DNA of 8,160 nucleotides from Oscillospiraceae bacterium (GCA_009788105.1 WQSD01000052.1:1-8160), one strand, 5' to 3'; numbered from the stretch's first letter, positions 1 to 5,326 are shown. The notes: a model not told the origin generated them from the sequence alone. A program made the numbers and translations.

Positions 1-522
1 GTGAGGGTTGGTGAAGTTTGTGCCTGTCAGCCCCAGCCGAGCCGCTGTGTAGTTCATCAGCATGGCGAACCCCTCCACCGAGCCGGCGATTTCGATAGCA
101 ATGGCGGTGGCGGCGTCGTTTGCGCTACGCAACATCAAGGCGAAAAGCAGGGTGCGCATGGTTATCCGCTCCCCAAGAAAGAGGTACATGGACGAGCCTT
201 CCACCCCTACTGCCGCCGCAGGTACAGTCACAACCGTATCAAGGCAGGCATGGGAGAGGGCGACAACCGCGGTCATGATTTTGGTGGTGCTTGCCATAGG
301 CAGGCGGGCGTCGGCGTTGTGGCCGAAGATAGCCGTGCCGCTGTATGCCTCGATTAGGATTGCCCCCCGTGCGGACACGCTTGGATATGCCGCCGCAGGC
401 AGGGCAGGAGCGGACACATACACCGCCCCCGGTGGCAGGGGGGTGGCGGTTTCAGCAAAAATAGGAAGCACAGCTCCTGCCAGCAAAAGTAGGGTTAATA
501 TCAGGGTGATGACTTTTTTCAT
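1..522 (-). CDS. D-alanyl-D-alanine carboxypeptidase (peptidase S11), 5' part
   Basis: Secreted penicillin-binding protein that removes the terminal D-alanine from peptidoglycan stem peptides at the outer membrane face. The reading frame is open from ATG at 522-520 to the window edge (174 codons seen). Residues 1-23 form a Sec signal peptide (MKK, leucine-rich core, IFA cleavage region). A proline/alanine-rich linker follows, then the catalytic domain: SxxK motif S78-T-T-K81 (nucleophile Ser78, general base Lys81) and the second motif S133-A-N135. The KTG motif and the C-terminal domain would lie beyond the left edge. The start is supported by GGAG at 533-530, 7 nt before the ATG. The codons are GC-rich. 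Sporulation-type DacF and vegetative DacA cannot be told apart from this part. Confidence 0.93.
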   Translation of the reverse strand, partial: MKKVITLILTLLLLAGAVLPIFAETATPLPPGAVYVSAPALPAAAYPSVSARGAILIEAYSGTAIFGHNADARLPMASTTKIMTAVVALSHACLDTVVTVPAAAVGVEGSSMYLFLGERITMRTLLFALMLRSANDAATAIAIEIAGSVEGFAMLMNYTAARLGLTGTNFTNPH

Positions 523-580
523 GGTGTTACTCCGTCTTTCGTAGTGTTACCATGATATGAAGAGTGTAGGCAAAAATATG

Positions 581-608
581 AAAAACCGAACTGAGTACAG
601 TTCGGTTT
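581..608 (-). terminator. Intrinsic-terminator-like hairpin, best read on the minus strand
   Basis: An 11-bp perfect inverted repeat (583-593 with 598-608) has a 4-nt loop. On the minus strand the stem runs into five T residues (585-581), so it could stop read-through from the lipoprotein gene at 1078-1713 before the carboxypeptidase gene. On the plus strand it has only a short T run. It lies about 60 nt upstream of the carboxypeptidase start, so an alternative is a structure in that gene's upstream region. No good promoter for the carboxypeptidase was seen between it and the ATG. Confidence 0.5.
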
Positions 609-631
609 AGACTGAAAAAACCTAAAACACC

Positions 632-684
632 TTGGGGCGTTGCCCCAAACCCCACATAGGAACTTTTTGAAAAAAGTTCCTATG
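632..684. repeat. Cluster of two palindromes (REP-like intergenic repeat)
   Basis: Two adjacent inverted repeats. TTGGGGC-gtt-GCCCCAA lies at 632-648. A perfect 14-bp pair lies at 655-668 and 671-684 (CATAGGAACTTTTT and its complement) with only 2 nt between the arms. Neither has a clean T tract in its stem-loop context. Closely packed G/C-rich and A/T-rich palindromes in non-coding DNA resemble the dispersed palindromic repeats common in clostridial genomes; membership of a family is inference, since no second copy lies in this window. Confidence 0.55.
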
Positions 685-917
685 AACCTCAAAAACTTTG
701 GTACAAAAGAATTTTATGCTTTTGCGAGAAGAAGTTTTTAGTCAAGTTTTTTTACAAGCCCTTGTGAGCGCTGAAGGCGACGGCATTGGCGGGCTTTGCC
801 ATCAAACAGGTCGCCGTAATGCGTGAGCGGGCAAAACTTGTGCGGTGTGGGCGCATAGCCCACGACTTTGACCTTTTTCTCTAAGCTGAACCGAGAGTGC
901 AGTTTGGCTTGTTGTTT
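685..917. other. Stretch with no supportable gene
   Basis: Both strands carry open frames here (for example minus 974-738), but none has a believable ribosome-binding site, a recognisable domain, or coding-like composition. The only local structure I see is a short hairpin, GTGGGC-gcata-GCCCAC, near 848-864 and an imperfect stem near 883-910 with G:U pairs. The stretch lies between the palindrome cluster at 632-684 and the hairpin element at 918-1077, and may be part of the same repeat-rich intergenic material. Confidence 0.5.
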
Positions 918-1077
918 TATTGCTCTGCCGAATAAACATTGCATTTTTTGACAAAGAAAAATTGTGCAGACCAAGGCGGGAGGAGGGCGAATATCGAGAA
1001 TATTTAACCGACGAGCAACGACGGGCTGCGCATTTTTTCACAGTCAAAATGTGTGATGTTTATTCGGCGGAGCAATA
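918..1077. repeat. Long hairpin element, copy A (conserved apex, 55-bp arms)
   Basis: The left arm (918-972) pairs with the right arm (1023-1077) without gaps: 44 of 55 positions are complementary. The outer 22 bp have a single T:G wobble. The 50-nt apex (973-1022) starts AGGCGGGAGGAGGG and contains a small stem, AATAT-cgaga-ATATT. The stretch 974-1024 matches 2923-2973 at 47 of 51 positions, whereas the arms are unrelated to those of copy B. The element directly abuts the stop codon of the minus-strand lipoprotein gene (TAG at 1080-1078), so it may form that transcript's 3' end, although no T tract follows. It could be a mobile hairpin, a structured RNA, or a 3'-end stabilising structure. 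Confidence 0.85.
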
Positions 1078-1713
1078 CTATATTCTTCGGTAGGAAAATT
1101 CGGTTTCGCCAAACATAAGAACCATATTTCGACCACTGAAAGTTACTGCCCATATCTCGTTTACTAAAGTGTTGTAATCACCGCCCAACAAGGCTTTTGG
1201 GTCGTGAATACTTAAAACATTACCGCTTATTTGCCACGTAAACTCTGTTGTTGAACCATAAACCCCTCGTGTGCCGGTGCCATCCATGCGAAAGTTGTAT
1301 CGCCAAGCAGAATCATTAGTCCACTCCCAAATTCCAAGAATAGGATGGGCTGCAGTGTTATCTGCCATAAAACGAAAACTTGTTTCAGTGGTATTGTTTT
1401 CGCGGTCGATTAGTGTGATAGAACCAGCAATAGAAGAGGAATATTCCCAGTTTTCTCGACGTGGTATATCATCATGTTGCTCGTTTCGTATGGTCAATCT
1501 GTTGCCACTGCGTACAGACCAAGTAAAATTTACCGTTCCGGTTCGGTGCATGGCATAGCCTGTGCCGTCGGCATTAAATGTTCGTACAATAGTTCCTGCC
1601 CATGTACCCACTAATTGGTGGTGGGTCAAATCAGCACTGTTACACCCGACAAAAGCTACCAACGCAACCAACAAAAATGACATAATCACTGCCAATATTA
1701 AAATTTTTTTCAT
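1078..1713 (-). CDS. Lipoprotein with two lipocalin-like repeats
   Basis: A predicted 211-aa lipoprotein. Residues 1-24 are a lipoprotein signal ending in FVGC, with Cys24 as the lipidation site, so the mature protein should be anchored on the outer membrane face. The rest holds two copies of one beta-rich repeat: G36-x-W38, D49-GTG, FTW at 63-65 and L73-x-I75; then G127-x-W129, D144-GTG, FTW at 158-160 and L167-x-I169. This pattern is typical of lipocalin-like domains in clostridial lipoproteins of unknown ligand. I chose the start at 1713 because GAGG lies 6 nt upstream, the signal peptide starts there, and the promoter's -10 box is at 1762-1757, leaving no leader for an ATG at 1752. It is AT-richer than the housekeeping genes and is divergent from the gene at 1919. 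The function is unknown. Confidence 0.85.
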   Translation of the reverse strand: MKKILILAVIMSFLLVALVAFVGCNSADLTHHQLVGTWAGTIVRTFNADGTGYAMHRTGTVNFTWSVRSGNRLTIRNEQHDDIPRRENWEYSSSIAGSITLIDRENNTTETSFRFMADNTAAHPILGIWEWTNDSAWRYNFRMDGTGTRGVYGSTTEFTWQISGNVLSIHDPKALLGGDYNTLVNEIWAVTFSGRNMVLMFGETEFSYRRI

Positions 1714-1756
1714 ATAAAACCTCGAAGTTTGTTTGCGAGTAATATCTAACAAAAAT

Positions 1757-1785
1757 AGTATACCATAATTGATTTAGTATGTCAA
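1757..1785 (-). promoter_or_regulatory. Sigma-A promoter for the lipoprotein gene
   Basis: On the minus strand, TTGACA (1785-1780) and TATACT (1762-1757) are separated by exactly 17 bp. The -35 box is perfect and the -10 box is one base from consensus. Transcription would start near 1750, giving a leader of about 37 nt before the ATG at 1713. The -35 box overlaps the palindrome at 1773-1805, so a repressor bound there would be expected to block this promoter. Confidence 0.88.
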
Positions 1786-1805
1786 GTATAATATCTTATA
1801 CTAAA
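1773..1805. promoter_or_regulatory. Nested palindromes, candidate operator
   Basis: The outer arms TTTAGTAT (1773-1780) and ATACTAAA (1798-1805) enclose an inner palindrome, AGTATAA-TATC-TTATACT (1785-1802). It overlaps the -35 box of the minus-strand promoter and lies about 30 bp from the plus-strand -35 box. Symmetry and position suggest a binding site for a dimeric regulator; the regulator is not encoded in the window. Confidence 0.5.
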
Positions 1806-1824
1806 TGCCGAAACGAAATGCCGA
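1803..1824. repeat. Short direct repeat between divergent promoters
   Basis: AAATGCCGA occurs at 1803-1811 and again at 1816-1824, a 13-bp period, ending 8 bp before the plus-strand -35 box. Direct repeats slightly longer than a helical turn next to a -35 box are a common layout for activator sites. With two short copies, chance cannot be excluded. Confidence 0.4.
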
Positions 1825-1831
1825 TATGCTA

Positions 1832-1860
1832 TTGACAAACCTGAAATTATACTATATAAT
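1832..1860 (+). promoter_or_regulatory. Perfect-consensus sigma-A promoter for the gene at 1919
   Basis: TTGACA (1832-1837), a 17-bp spacer and TATAAT (1855-1860). Both hexamers are perfect matches to the vegetative consensus, so high expression is expected unless repressed. Transcription should begin near 1867, giving a leader of about 52 nt. Confidence 0.93.
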
Positions 1861-1871
1861 GGTAGTGTGAT

Positions 1872-1890
1872 GTGCGAAGGCGATTCGCAC
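1872..1890 (+). promoter_or_regulatory. 5' leader hairpin
   Basis: GTGCGAA-ggcga-TTCGCAC forms a 7-bp stem with a 5-nt loop only a few bases after the expected transcription start. Such 5'-end hairpins often stabilise mRNA. It leaves the ribosome-binding site AGGAG at 1907-1911 (7 nt before the ATG) unpaired. It resembles no riboswitch I know. Confidence 0.6.
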
Positions 1891-1918
1891 CATATAAAAA
1901 TATAAAAGGAGAACTTTC

Positions 1919-2593
1919 ATGAAAAAGCTCAAAAAGCCCGTTGTTGCACTTTTGTGCATCGCCATGTTGCTTGCGTCAACAGGCGGCATAATATTTGCAA
2001 CTACAAGACAATCACAGCCCGACCGCAATCCCGACCTACGCCCTAATCCGGTAGAACCTAGTGGGGAAATTGAAGTTTCGCCGCCAGACCAATTTGTCGA
2101 AATGTCCGAAAAAGTTTATCTGTACATTCGTGAAAGAATTGCAAACGGTGAAACTTTTGTCGATGTAATTCTTGAAGTTATTGGTTGCGTGCCAACATTC
2201 AATGGCTTTTCTGTTTCCCGTGGTTACAGACAATATCGACATTGGTTAGATAGTCTAACCCCTGAAGAACGTGCAGAATATGACGCTGAACGGGAATATC
2301 GTCAAGAAAGAATGCTGATTGACCCAGTTTGGTTTGTTTCTTGTCGTTCCACTGGAATGTTTGGTTATGTTACTTGGGACGAATCCCGTGAATTTTGTCG
2401 TATTCAAGCAAGGTATTGGAATTCTGAAATATTCTATAGGGATTATGTGGGATTAGAGCAAGCTCTTGCTGACTTTGGTTTAACTTCTACCGAAGAAACA
2501 CGTCATCAAGCACAGCAATATCGAGAGTTTTCTGCTGTATTAAGAGAGTATCAGTTGCGTGGCGAGCAATACAGAGGTAGCTCTGCACAGTAG
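1919..2593 (+). CDS. Secreted protein of unknown function
   Basis: A 224-aa protein I do not recognise. Residues 1-27 form a Sec signal peptide: MKKLKK, a hydrophobic core, and a plausible cleavage after IFA27. There is no lipobox cysteine, so the protein is released or stays attached by an uncleaved signal. A charged proline-rich linker (about 30-58) follows. The remainder is predicted mostly helical and rich in Tyr, Arg and Glu, including YRQYRHWLDSLTPEERAEYD at 103-122. Cysteines at 90, 142 and 160 could allow a disulfide. The start is fixed by AGGAG at 1907-1911 and a consensus promoter. Base composition is AT-rich compared with nrnA. It is divergent from the lipoprotein gene and probably shares regulation with it through the intergenic palindromes. 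Confidence 0.85.
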   Translation: MKKLKKPVVALLCIAMLLASTGGIIFATTRQSQPDRNPDLRPNPVEPSGEIEVSPPDQFVEMSEKVYLYIRERIANGETFVDVILEVIGCVPTFNGFSVSRGYRQYRHWLDSLTPEERAEYDAEREYRQERMLIDPVWFVSCRSTGMFGYVTWDESREFCRIQARYWNSEIFYRDYVGLEQALADFGLTSTEETRHQAQQYREFSAVLREYQLRGEQYRGSSAQ

Positions 2594-2606
2594 CGAGCAA
2601 ATAGAT

Positions 2607-2634
2607 GGGGAAATATCAAATGTTTCCCCGTTTT
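2607..2634 (+). terminator. Terminator hairpin after the secreted-protein gene
   Basis: Ten base pairs (2607-2616 with 2620-2629: GGGGAAATAT and ATGTTTCCCC, one T:G wobble) with a 3-nt loop begin 13 nt after the stop codon and are followed by G then TTTT. The T tract is short, so it is probably a weak terminator, backed up by the stronger one at 2804-2849. Confidence 0.65.
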
Positions 2635-2803
2635 GGTTGCCTTGGAATCCACGAACTCGTGTCCATTGGAATACTTTGAACGAAAGACGGTACAGCACTA
2701 CTGTTTAGGTTCGGAAGCTTTTTCCTCCGCATAACCGAGGAGCGGCGACAATTATTCGGAAATTTCGCAAACCTTCCCCTGAGTACTGAAATTGAATATT
2801 AAC
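2635..2803. other. Unexplained 170 bp between two terminators
   Basis: No open frame with a start and ribosome-binding site was found on either strand. No good promoter and no tRNA, tmRNA, SRP RNA or RNase P signature was seen. Because it ends at a strong terminator, a small RNA, or simply a long 3' untranslated region of the upstream gene, is possible, but nothing in the sequence proves either. Confidence 0.4.
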
Positions 2804-2849
2804 ATACACCCCCAAGGGACAAGTTCTCTTGGGGGTGTGTACTTTTTTT
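2804..2849 (+). terminator. Strong intrinsic terminator
   Basis: A 16-bp stem (2804-2819 with 2825-2840, two wobble pairs, GC-rich middle CCCCC/GGGGG) has a 5-nt loop and is followed 2 nt later by seven T residues (2843-2849). It works in the plus direction and ends about 15 nt before hairpin element B. Confidence 0.85.
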
Positions 2850-2864
2850 CGCCCCGATTTCCAC

Positions 2865-3025
2865 TATACTCGAATTCCTCAAAAAAGCGCCAAGATTTGC
2901 GAGGCTGTTTTTTTGCTAGCCTAGGCGGGAGGAGGGCGAATATCGGGAATATTTAACCGACAACCAACAACGGATAGCGAAAAACAGACCGCAAAGAAGG
3001 CGTTGTTTTGAGGAATTCGAGTATA
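2865..3025. repeat. Long hairpin element, copy B (conserved apex, different arms)
   Basis: A perfect 20-bp inverted repeat (2865-2884 with 3006-3025, TATACTCGAATTCCTCAAAA and its complement) continues inward as an imperfect stem: CGCC/GGCG, TTTGCG/CGCAAA, CTG-T5/A5-CAG and GCTA/TAGC blocks with small bulges. The apex 2923-2973 matches 974-1024 of copy A at 47 of 51 positions in the same orientation. Total length is 161 bp against 160 bp, and the apex sits 58 nt rather than 56 nt from the left end, so the architecture is conserved while arm sequence is not. It is not followed by a T tract and lies between a strong terminator and the HPr promoter. Confidence 0.88.
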
Positions 3026-3053
3026 CCTTGTCCGCCGACTTTTGCCGTCACAT

Positions 3054-3077
3054 AGTGAGGACATGATTGACCTCACT
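3054..3077. promoter_or_regulatory. Inverted repeat upstream of the HPr operon
   Basis: AGTGAGG (3054-3060) and CCTCACT (3071-3077) form a perfect 7-bp inverted repeat with 10 nt between. No T tract follows, so it is not a terminator. It lies 55 bp upstream of the -35 box at 3132 and could be an operator. A lone TATAAT at 3099-3104 lies just downstream, without a properly spaced -35 box. Confidence 0.4.
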
Positions 3078-3131
3078 CCATCTTTAGAAAGCATCTCTTA
3101 TAATCAATTACAAACGATTTTACAAAAAAAC

Positions 3132-3160
3132 TTGCATTGTCAGTAAAAGTATGCTATAAT
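3132..3160 (+). promoter_or_regulatory. Sigma-A promoter of the HPr-nrnA-truB operon
   Basis: TTGCAT (3132-3137), a 17-bp spacer and TATAAT (3155-3160). The -10 box is perfect and the -35 box has four of six consensus bases. Transcription would start near 3167, so the HPr leader is about 27 nt and the ATG at 3137 cannot be the true start. Confidence 0.85.
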
Positions 3161-3193
3161 GTCATTGCCTATCCCACTTTAGCGAGGAAAATT

Positions 3194-3454
3194 ATGCTAT
3201 CAAGAGAAATTAAAGTTCAAAATGAAATTGGGCTTCATGCCCGCCCTGCTACTATGTTTATTCAAAAAGCAAATAGCTACACTTCGTCCATTTGGGTTGA
3301 GGTGGAAAACCGCCGTGTGAACGGCAAAAGTCTTTTGGGCGTGCTGTCCATGGGGCTTGTTAAAGATACAATTTTCACCCTGATTGCCGACGGCTCGGAC
3401 GAAGAGGACGCGGTTGCGGGGCTTGTAAATCTTGTAATGTACGAGTTGGAGTAG
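3194..3454 (+). CDS. ptsH: HPr-family phosphocarrier protein
   Basis: An 86-aa cytoplasmic protein of the normal HPr length. The active-site motif G13-L-H15-A-R-P18 has His15, the residue phosphorylated by enzyme I and passed to sugar-specific EIIA proteins. NGKS46LLGVLSMG is the regulatory site phosphorylated on Ser46 by HPr kinase in Firmicutes for CcpA-mediated catabolite repression. Both residues are present, so this is HPr and not Crh, which lacks the active-site histidine. The start at 3194 is set by GAGG at 3184-3187 (6 nt spacing) and by homology of the N-terminus. It heads an operon with nrnA 13 nt downstream, an unusual place: ptsH is usually next to ptsI. It could be a second, specialised HPr paralogue. 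Confidence 0.93.
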   Translation: MLSREIKVQNEIGLHARPATMFIQKANSYTSSIWVEVENRRVNGKSLLGVLSMGLVKDTIFTLIADGSDEEDAVAGLVNLVMYELE

Positions 3455-3467
3455 GGATAGACAACCC

Positions 3468-4430
3468 ATGAAAAACAACATTACATTTGATGGTATTATC
3501 AACCTATTTACGGAGAAAACTAACTTTACTATCATCGCCCACCGCCGCCCTGACGGAGATGCCGTTGGTTCGGCGGCTGGGCTTTGTCTTGCTTTGCGAC
3601 ACTTGGGCAAAACTGCCCACTGGACAAGTAGCGACCCTGTGCCGCCCTCTCTTGAATTTGTCCCCGGGGTGGAGCATTTCACTTGCACCCCAAACCCCAA
3701 CGCCTTTGTGGTAACTGTGGACACCGCCACCCCATCTATGTTTGACAAGCTCCCATCGGAGCTTCATCGTATCGACCTGAAAATCGACCACCACGCCAGC
3801 GGTGAGGACTACGCCACATATAACTACACCGACACAACTGCCGCCGCCTGTAGCGAGATTATCTTTCGCCTTGCACAGCAGAGCAACGCCCTTACTGATG
3901 ACGTGTGCCGTGCGATTTATGTGGGCTTGATTGCGGATACAGGGTGCTTTCGCTACGCTAATACTACTGCGAACAGCTTTGCCATTGCGACGGAAATTGC
4001 GTGCCGCGGAATTGCTGTTGCCCCCATTGCAGAGGCGTGTTTCGGCACTCGCACGCCAGCCGCCACCGCCGCGCTTGCCCATGCTCTTAACACAGCTGTT
4101 TACATGGGAGATGCCGCCATCTGCGCCTTTACTGCGGCGGACAAAGCTCGCCTTGGCATGACTGACAACGACACCAGCGAAATTTCGCCGTTTTTGCGGG
4201 AAACCCAGGGGGTGAACTTCTCTGCGGTGCTGACCCAAGCCAGCGACGACCTTACCGAATTTCGCCTGTCCACCCGCTCCCGGGAGAAGTATGACGCCTC
4301 TGCCTTTTGTCGCCTGTTTGGGGGTGGTGGACACATTCGTGCGGCAGGAGCAACCATTACCGCCAACAGCCCTGACGCCGCATGGGAGCAGTTGACGGCG
4401 GCTGTGAAAACCTTTGTAGGTGAGCGATGA
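3468..4430 (+). CDS. nrnA: Bifunctional oligoribonuclease / pAp phosphatase NrnA
   Basis: DHH-family phosphoesterase, 320 aa, close to the usual length of about 310-320. It degrades 2-5-nt RNA to mononucleotides and dephosphorylates 3'-phosphoadenosine 5'-phosphate in the cytoplasm. Visible metal-binding motifs are H25-RRP-D29-G-D31, D85 (VTVD), D107-H-H109 and D157 (LIAD-TG). The C-terminal DHHA1 substrate-binding domain carries GGGGH (285-289) followed by RAAG. All key residues are present. The start follows the HPr stop by 13 nt; AGGG at 3453-3456 overlaps that stop and is a weak, rather distant ribosome-binding site, suggesting translational coupling to HPr. The 3' end overlaps truB by 4 nt. 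nrnA next to truB is the classic Firmicute order, usually after infB-rbfA, which are not here. Confidence 0.96.
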   Translation: MKNNITFDGIINLFTEKTNFTIIAHRRPDGDAVGSAAGLCLALRHLGKTAHWTSSDPVPPSLEFVPGVEHFTCTPNPNAFVVTVDTATPSMFDKLPSELHRIDLKIDHHASGEDYATYNYTDTTAAACSEIIFRLAQQSNALTDDVCRAIYVGLIADTGCFRYANTTANSFAIATEIACRGIAVAPIAEACFGTRTPAATAALAHALNTAVYMGDAAICAFTAADKARLGMTDNDTSEISPFLRETQGVNFSAVLTQASDDLTEFRLSTRSREKYDASAFCRLFGGGGHIRAAGATITANSPDAAWEQLTAAVKTFVGER

Positions 4431-5326
4431 GAAGCGGCGCGTTAATCATCGACAAACCTGCGGGCATGACCTCCCATGATGTTGTGGGGCGGGTTCGGCG
4501 GCTGTACTCTACTCGGCAGGTGGGGCATACCGGCACACTTGACCCTATGGCAACAGGGGTGTTGGTACTTTTGGTGGGCAACGCCACACGAGCAAGCGAA
4601 TATCTGACCGGCGACACCAAAAGCTATCATGCCAACCTGCAACTTGGCATTACCACCGACACACAAGATACTACAGGAGCGACCCTGTCCTCCTCTCCCC
4701 TGCGACCGACCGCCACAGAAGTGGCAGAAGTCGCCTCTGCTTTCCTTGGCACAAGCCAGCAAATGCCCCCAATGTACAGCGCCCTAAAGGTAGGCGGGAA
4801 AAAGCTGGTTGACCTTGCACGGCAAGGGATTGAAGTAGAGCGAAAAAGCCGAGAAATTACCTTAACCCGTGTAGAAACAGCCCCAATTAACGTGGAGGCT
4901 GGGCTGTATTCTCTTGATGTTGACTGCTCCGGCGGCACATATGTGCGAACGCTGTGCCATGATATTGGCACGAATTTGGGCTGTGGTGGGGCTATGGCTT
5001 CCCTGCGACGGACAATATGCGGAGGGTTTTCCCTTGAGCAAGCCCACACTCTCCAAACCATCGAAGAAATGGACAGCGAAGAGCGATACGCAAGGCTTAT
5101 CCCCACAGAAGAGCTGTTCGCCCACCATGAAATACTCTGCCTTCCCGAGTTTTATGCCCGCCTTGCTCACAACGGCGCGGAAATATACCAAGCCAAAATA
5201 CACACCGACTATCCCATAGGCACACGGGTGCGGTTGTATGATACCACAGGATTTTTCGCCCTCGGTGAAGTGCGAGAATACGAAAACGGAAGCGGGGTGA
5301 AACCCATAAAATTTTTCGGTGGATGA
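4427..5326 (+). CDS. truB: tRNA pseudouridine(55) synthase TruB
   Basis: Isomerises U55 to pseudouridine in the T-loop of nearly all tRNAs. 299 aa, close to the Bacillus length. The N-terminus has the family motif DKPAGMTSHDVV (9-20), and the catalytic Asp39 lies in GHTGTLDPMATG (33-44). Residues near KSYHANLQLGITTDTQD match the second conserved block, and TYVRTLCHDIG matches the RNA-binding R-T-L-hydrophobic block near 182-192. The C-terminal 55 residues look like a small PUA-type domain. The ATG at 4427 lies inside the end of nrnA (ATGA overlap), with AGGTGAG at 4418-4424 as a close ribosome-binding site, so the two are coupled. ribF, often next, is absent; instead a new promoter for a lipoprotein follows, and no clear terminator separates them. 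Confidence 0.96.
   Translation: MRSGALIIDKPAGMTSHDVVGRVRRLYSTRQVGHTGTLDPMATGVLVLLVGNATRASEYLTGDTKSYHANLQLGITTDTQDTTGATLSSSPLRPTATEVAEVASAFLGTSQQMPPMYSALKVGGKKLVDLARQGIEVERKSREITLTRVETAPINVEAGLYSLDVDCSGGTYVRTLCHDIGTNLGCGGAMASLRRTICGGFSLEQAHTLQTIEEMDSEERYARLIPTEELFAHHEILCLPEFYARLAHNGAEIYQAKIHTDYPIGTRVRLYDTTGFFALGEVREYENGSGVKPIKFFGG

Noticed and set aside
738..1047. Minus-strand open frames (974-738 and 1047-802)
   Set aside because: They overlap each other and hairpin element A, lack ribosome-binding sites and recognisable domains, and cross palindromic DNA; most likely chance frames.
890..1093. Plus-strand 67-codon open frame as a gene
   Set aside because: No ATG before codon 54, no ribosome-binding site in position, it runs into the opposite-strand lipoprotein gene, and copy B of the element has a stop just upstream of the shared stretch.
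1714..1752. Upstream ATG at 1752 for the lipoprotein
   Set aside because: It would place 13 residues before the signal peptide and lies about at the transcription start; GAGG before 1713 decides the start.
2635..2803. SRP RNA, tmRNA or RNase P RNA between the terminators
   Set aside because: The characteristic conserved boxes (GGAAGGAAGCA-type, GGTTCGACTCC end, GAGGAAAGTCC) are absent.
918..3025. Hairpin elements as integron attC sites
   Set aside because: attC sites conserve their ends and vary in the loop; here the loop is conserved and the ends differ. No GTTRRRY/RYYYAAC core pair at the ends and no integrase in the window.
3137..3193. Upstream ATG at 3137 for HPr
   Set aside because: It lies in the -35 box of the operon promoter; the HPr family start and GAGG both fit 3194.
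3504..4334. Long minus-strand frame opposite nrnA
   Set aside because: Shadow of a GC-rich gene with all NrnA motifs intact; the antisense product has no recognisable features.
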